Part shown: positions 49,226 to 50,561 of the stretch, in pieces
Layout of the letters: every line of letters starts with the position of its first letter
How positions within the stretch are numbered: the first letter of the stretch is position 1
DNA from: an uncultured Clostridia bacterium
Lineage (GTDB): Bacteria; Bacillota; Clostridia; Oscillospirales; CAG-272
Direction of reading: 5' to 3'
Assembly (NCBI GenBank): GCA_944393415.1
Contig: CALYAD010000015.1
Coordinates: 1-50,561, forward strand
DNA: 50,561 bases
Notes under the pieces: generated by a model
Database searches by the model: none
Seen by the model: only the letters and a program-made list of their open reading frames with translations
What the model was told of the DNA's origin: nothing
Program-made: the position numbers and the translations under genes

Positions 49226-49572
49226 ACAACCTTCTCCTTATACATATCGAATAAAACAGCGCACAAATTCAAATGGCTCATGTTTTCGAGTATGTACGCC
49301 ATACCGAGCAGTCCGGACAGCCTTTGTTTAAAATATATTTACAAATAAAACAAAAACACAATATTATGTGAAAATTGTATAACATTTATAATCCCATGTA
49401 TATCTATTTGTTTATTATGTACAACTATATAATTCATGCGACTGTTATTGATTGCATTATATCACAAAAATTACTAATTGTCAATATATAATATGTTATT
49501 TAATATTCAATTTTTACTATTGACGAAATATTTATTTTATGATACTATTATATCGAAAGGAGGGTTTATATA

Positions 49573-49899
49573 TTGAAAATCCTTACCGACATTCAGGAAA
49601 AATTAAAGCGTGGTATACTTGAAATGCTCTTATTACAGTTGCTTTCCGAAGAAGACATGTATGCATATCAGCTAAAAACCGAGATGAATAAAAGGAGCGG
49701 CGAGTACTTACTGATATCAGAGCTTGTTTTGTATCCGCCGCTGAAAAGAATGCTTGAAAAAGGATATATATCGGAAAGGAAGGAGCCAACTATCAAAAAG
49801 TCAATAGGGAAAGCAAAAAAAGATGAAAAAAATAATGAAGAAGAGGAAGCGCGAGGAAAAGGCTACCGAGGAGTAGCTGAAAAATCGAATGTAAAAAAA
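49573..49899 (+). pseudogene. PadR family transcriptional regulator, 3' end disrupted by IS110
   Basis: Residues 1 to about 72 match the PadR winged helix (GILEMLLLQLLSEEDMYAYQLKTEMNKR, LVLYPPLKRMLEKGYI). The family then continues with a KYYSITEKG-type segment, but here a Lys/Glu-rich stretch of low complexity follows and the frame runs into the IS110 transposase gene. The regulator is therefore truncated, probably by the insertion between about 49785 and 49900. AAGGAGG lies upstream of the start (TTG at 49573). Confidence 0.75.
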
Positions 49900-50561
49900 T
49901 CAAGCAGGTCGCTCTTGAAAAGCGGAATTGTTCTTTAACACAGAAAAAATCACACGAGCGAGTTTCTTTTGGATATGACCGAGGATGACATAGTGGTGTT
50001 TCCCTTCGGCTTGTTTCTTCCTGTAATAATCACGGAAAGTAGAATTACATTGCCAAATCACACGGGAAACCTGGAAGAGAGCATAGCGAAGGTATACGGA
50101 GCCTTTCTTTGAAGGTGAAACATGGAGGGCTTTGTATTTACCAGATTGGTAAACGGTAAGATCCAAACCGCAGAAAGAAACGAGCGCATCCGCAGAACGG
50201 AAGCGAGAGATATCACCGATTTCACCAAGAATCAAGCCTGCCGTGACATATCCGACACCGGGGATCGTGAGGATATTCGGGCATATTTCGTCGACGTAAC
50301 GCTTGATCTGTGCGTCATACGCGGCAATTCGTTTTTGAATATGCTCTAATTCAGCAATGGCATCTTCAAGTTCAAAAGCATACCAATCGTCGGAAAGCCC
50401 AATAGAATGTTTGGCGGCGTCGAGCAATTGCTCAGCGGTGCATTTGCATCTGCCATGAATCAAAGCAGCGAGCTTGGAGACGCGCGCTTTGGCAAGCTTT
50501 TTGACAGACGGATACTCTTTCAGAATGGCAAGCGCGGACTCACCGTAGATATTGCTGAAAA
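49900..50561 (-). CDS. IS110 family transposase, C-terminal part (runs off right edge)
   Basis: About 220 residues are visible. The C-terminal IS116/IS110/IS902 domain has the conserved ILTIPGVGYVTAGLILGEIGDISRF and ALVSFCGLDL segments, with the family's Ser-containing HVSPSKKGS region after it. The frame stays open to the right edge; the N-terminal DEDD RuvC-like domain is outside. IS110 elements lack inverted ends, and some are guided by a bridge RNA encoded in a non-coding end, so the boundary near the PadR gene is uncertain. Confidence 0.9.
   Translation of the reverse strand, partial: FSNIYGESALAILKEYPSVKKLAKARVSKLAALIHGRCKCTAEQLLDAAKHSIGLSDDWYAFELEDAIAELEHIQKRIAAYDAQIKRYVDEICPNILTIPGVGYVTAGLILGEIGDISRFRSADALVSFCGLDLTVYQSGKYKALHVSPSKKGSVYLRYALFQVSRVIWQCNSTFRDYYRKKQAEGKHHYVILGHIQKKLARVIFSVLKNNSAFQERPA

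Larger units (their letters stand above)
46555..50561. mobile_element. Integrative element inserted in cotJC (right end outside window)
   Basis: The left end is placed near 46555, where CotJC similarity stops. It carries the serine recombinase, a 64-residue partner ORF, a CYTH protein, a PadR regulator and an IS110 copy. Intergenic DNA is AT-rich. The total size and the other cotJC half cannot be seen, so whether all listed genes belong to the element is inferred. Confidence 0.65.

Overview
The window comes from the chromosome of an endospore-forming, strictly anaerobic member of the Clostridia. This is inferred from a spoIIIA operon, a cotJ spore-coat operon, a multimeric NAD(P)-linked [FeFe] hydrogenase, Shine-Dalgarno (SD) sites of the AGGAGG/AAGAAAGG type, and uronate-pathway and GH110-like genes that would suit a gut saccharolytic lifestyle. 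Species cannot be named from the sequence.

Layout. 1-656: the 3' end of a tyrosine integrase next to tRNA-Ser(CGA), the edge of an integrated element lying to the left. 870-19159: ordinary chromosomal genes: Gfo/Idh oxidoreductase and GH110-like beta-helix protein, coaE with a lytic transglycosylase, a KDPG aldolase-VOC fusion, prfA-tsaC, a lone type II topoisomerase A subunit, an Lrp regulator with an aminotransferase, uxaC, an RlmA-type methyltransferase, acyl carrier protein, an ABC-F ATPase and a GNAT enzyme. 19305-25149: an AT-rich island of about 5.8 kb with its genes on the minus strand, bounded by two Xer/dif-like sites sharing 17 identical bases. It encodes an HUH rolling-circle Rep, small early proteins, a coat candidate, a secreted tetrapeptide-repeat adsorption candidate, membrane proteins and a Zot-like P-loop ATPase. 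This is the gene order of a filamentous phage (inovirus), and no integrase is present. 25348-29657: spoIIIAA to spoIIIAG, without spoIIIAH. 30067-34772: pncB, hisS, aspS. 35015-37304: a ferredoxin-domain aldo/keto reductase and an MGDG/UgtP-like glycosyltransferase, both minus. 37895-40307: rpmG-secE-nusG-rplK-rplA. 40709-45136: hydC-hydB-hydA, minus. 45776-46627: cotJA, cotJB and a cotJC cut off after about 64 codons. 46513-50561: a large serine recombinase whose 3' end lies in the cotJC break, a small associated protein, a CYTH protein, a PadR regulator disrupted by an IS110 element, and the right edge.

Three things stand out. First, the Xer-exploiting filamentous prophage in a sporulating Gram-positive lineage, with G-quadruplex/hairpin and Rep-leader hairpin structures that look like packaging and replication-control signals. 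Second, the serine-recombinase element splitting cotJC, which resembles the skin-type intervening elements excised during sporulation. Third, a family of translation-start cassettes in which a GC hairpin lies directly against a related SD sequence (ATGG-GATTA). These cassettes bracket a roughly 200-base intergenic repeat seen twice, in front of the glycosyltransferase gene and hydB. Each copy carries a hairpin-SD-GTG mini-ORF starting (M)KNILH.
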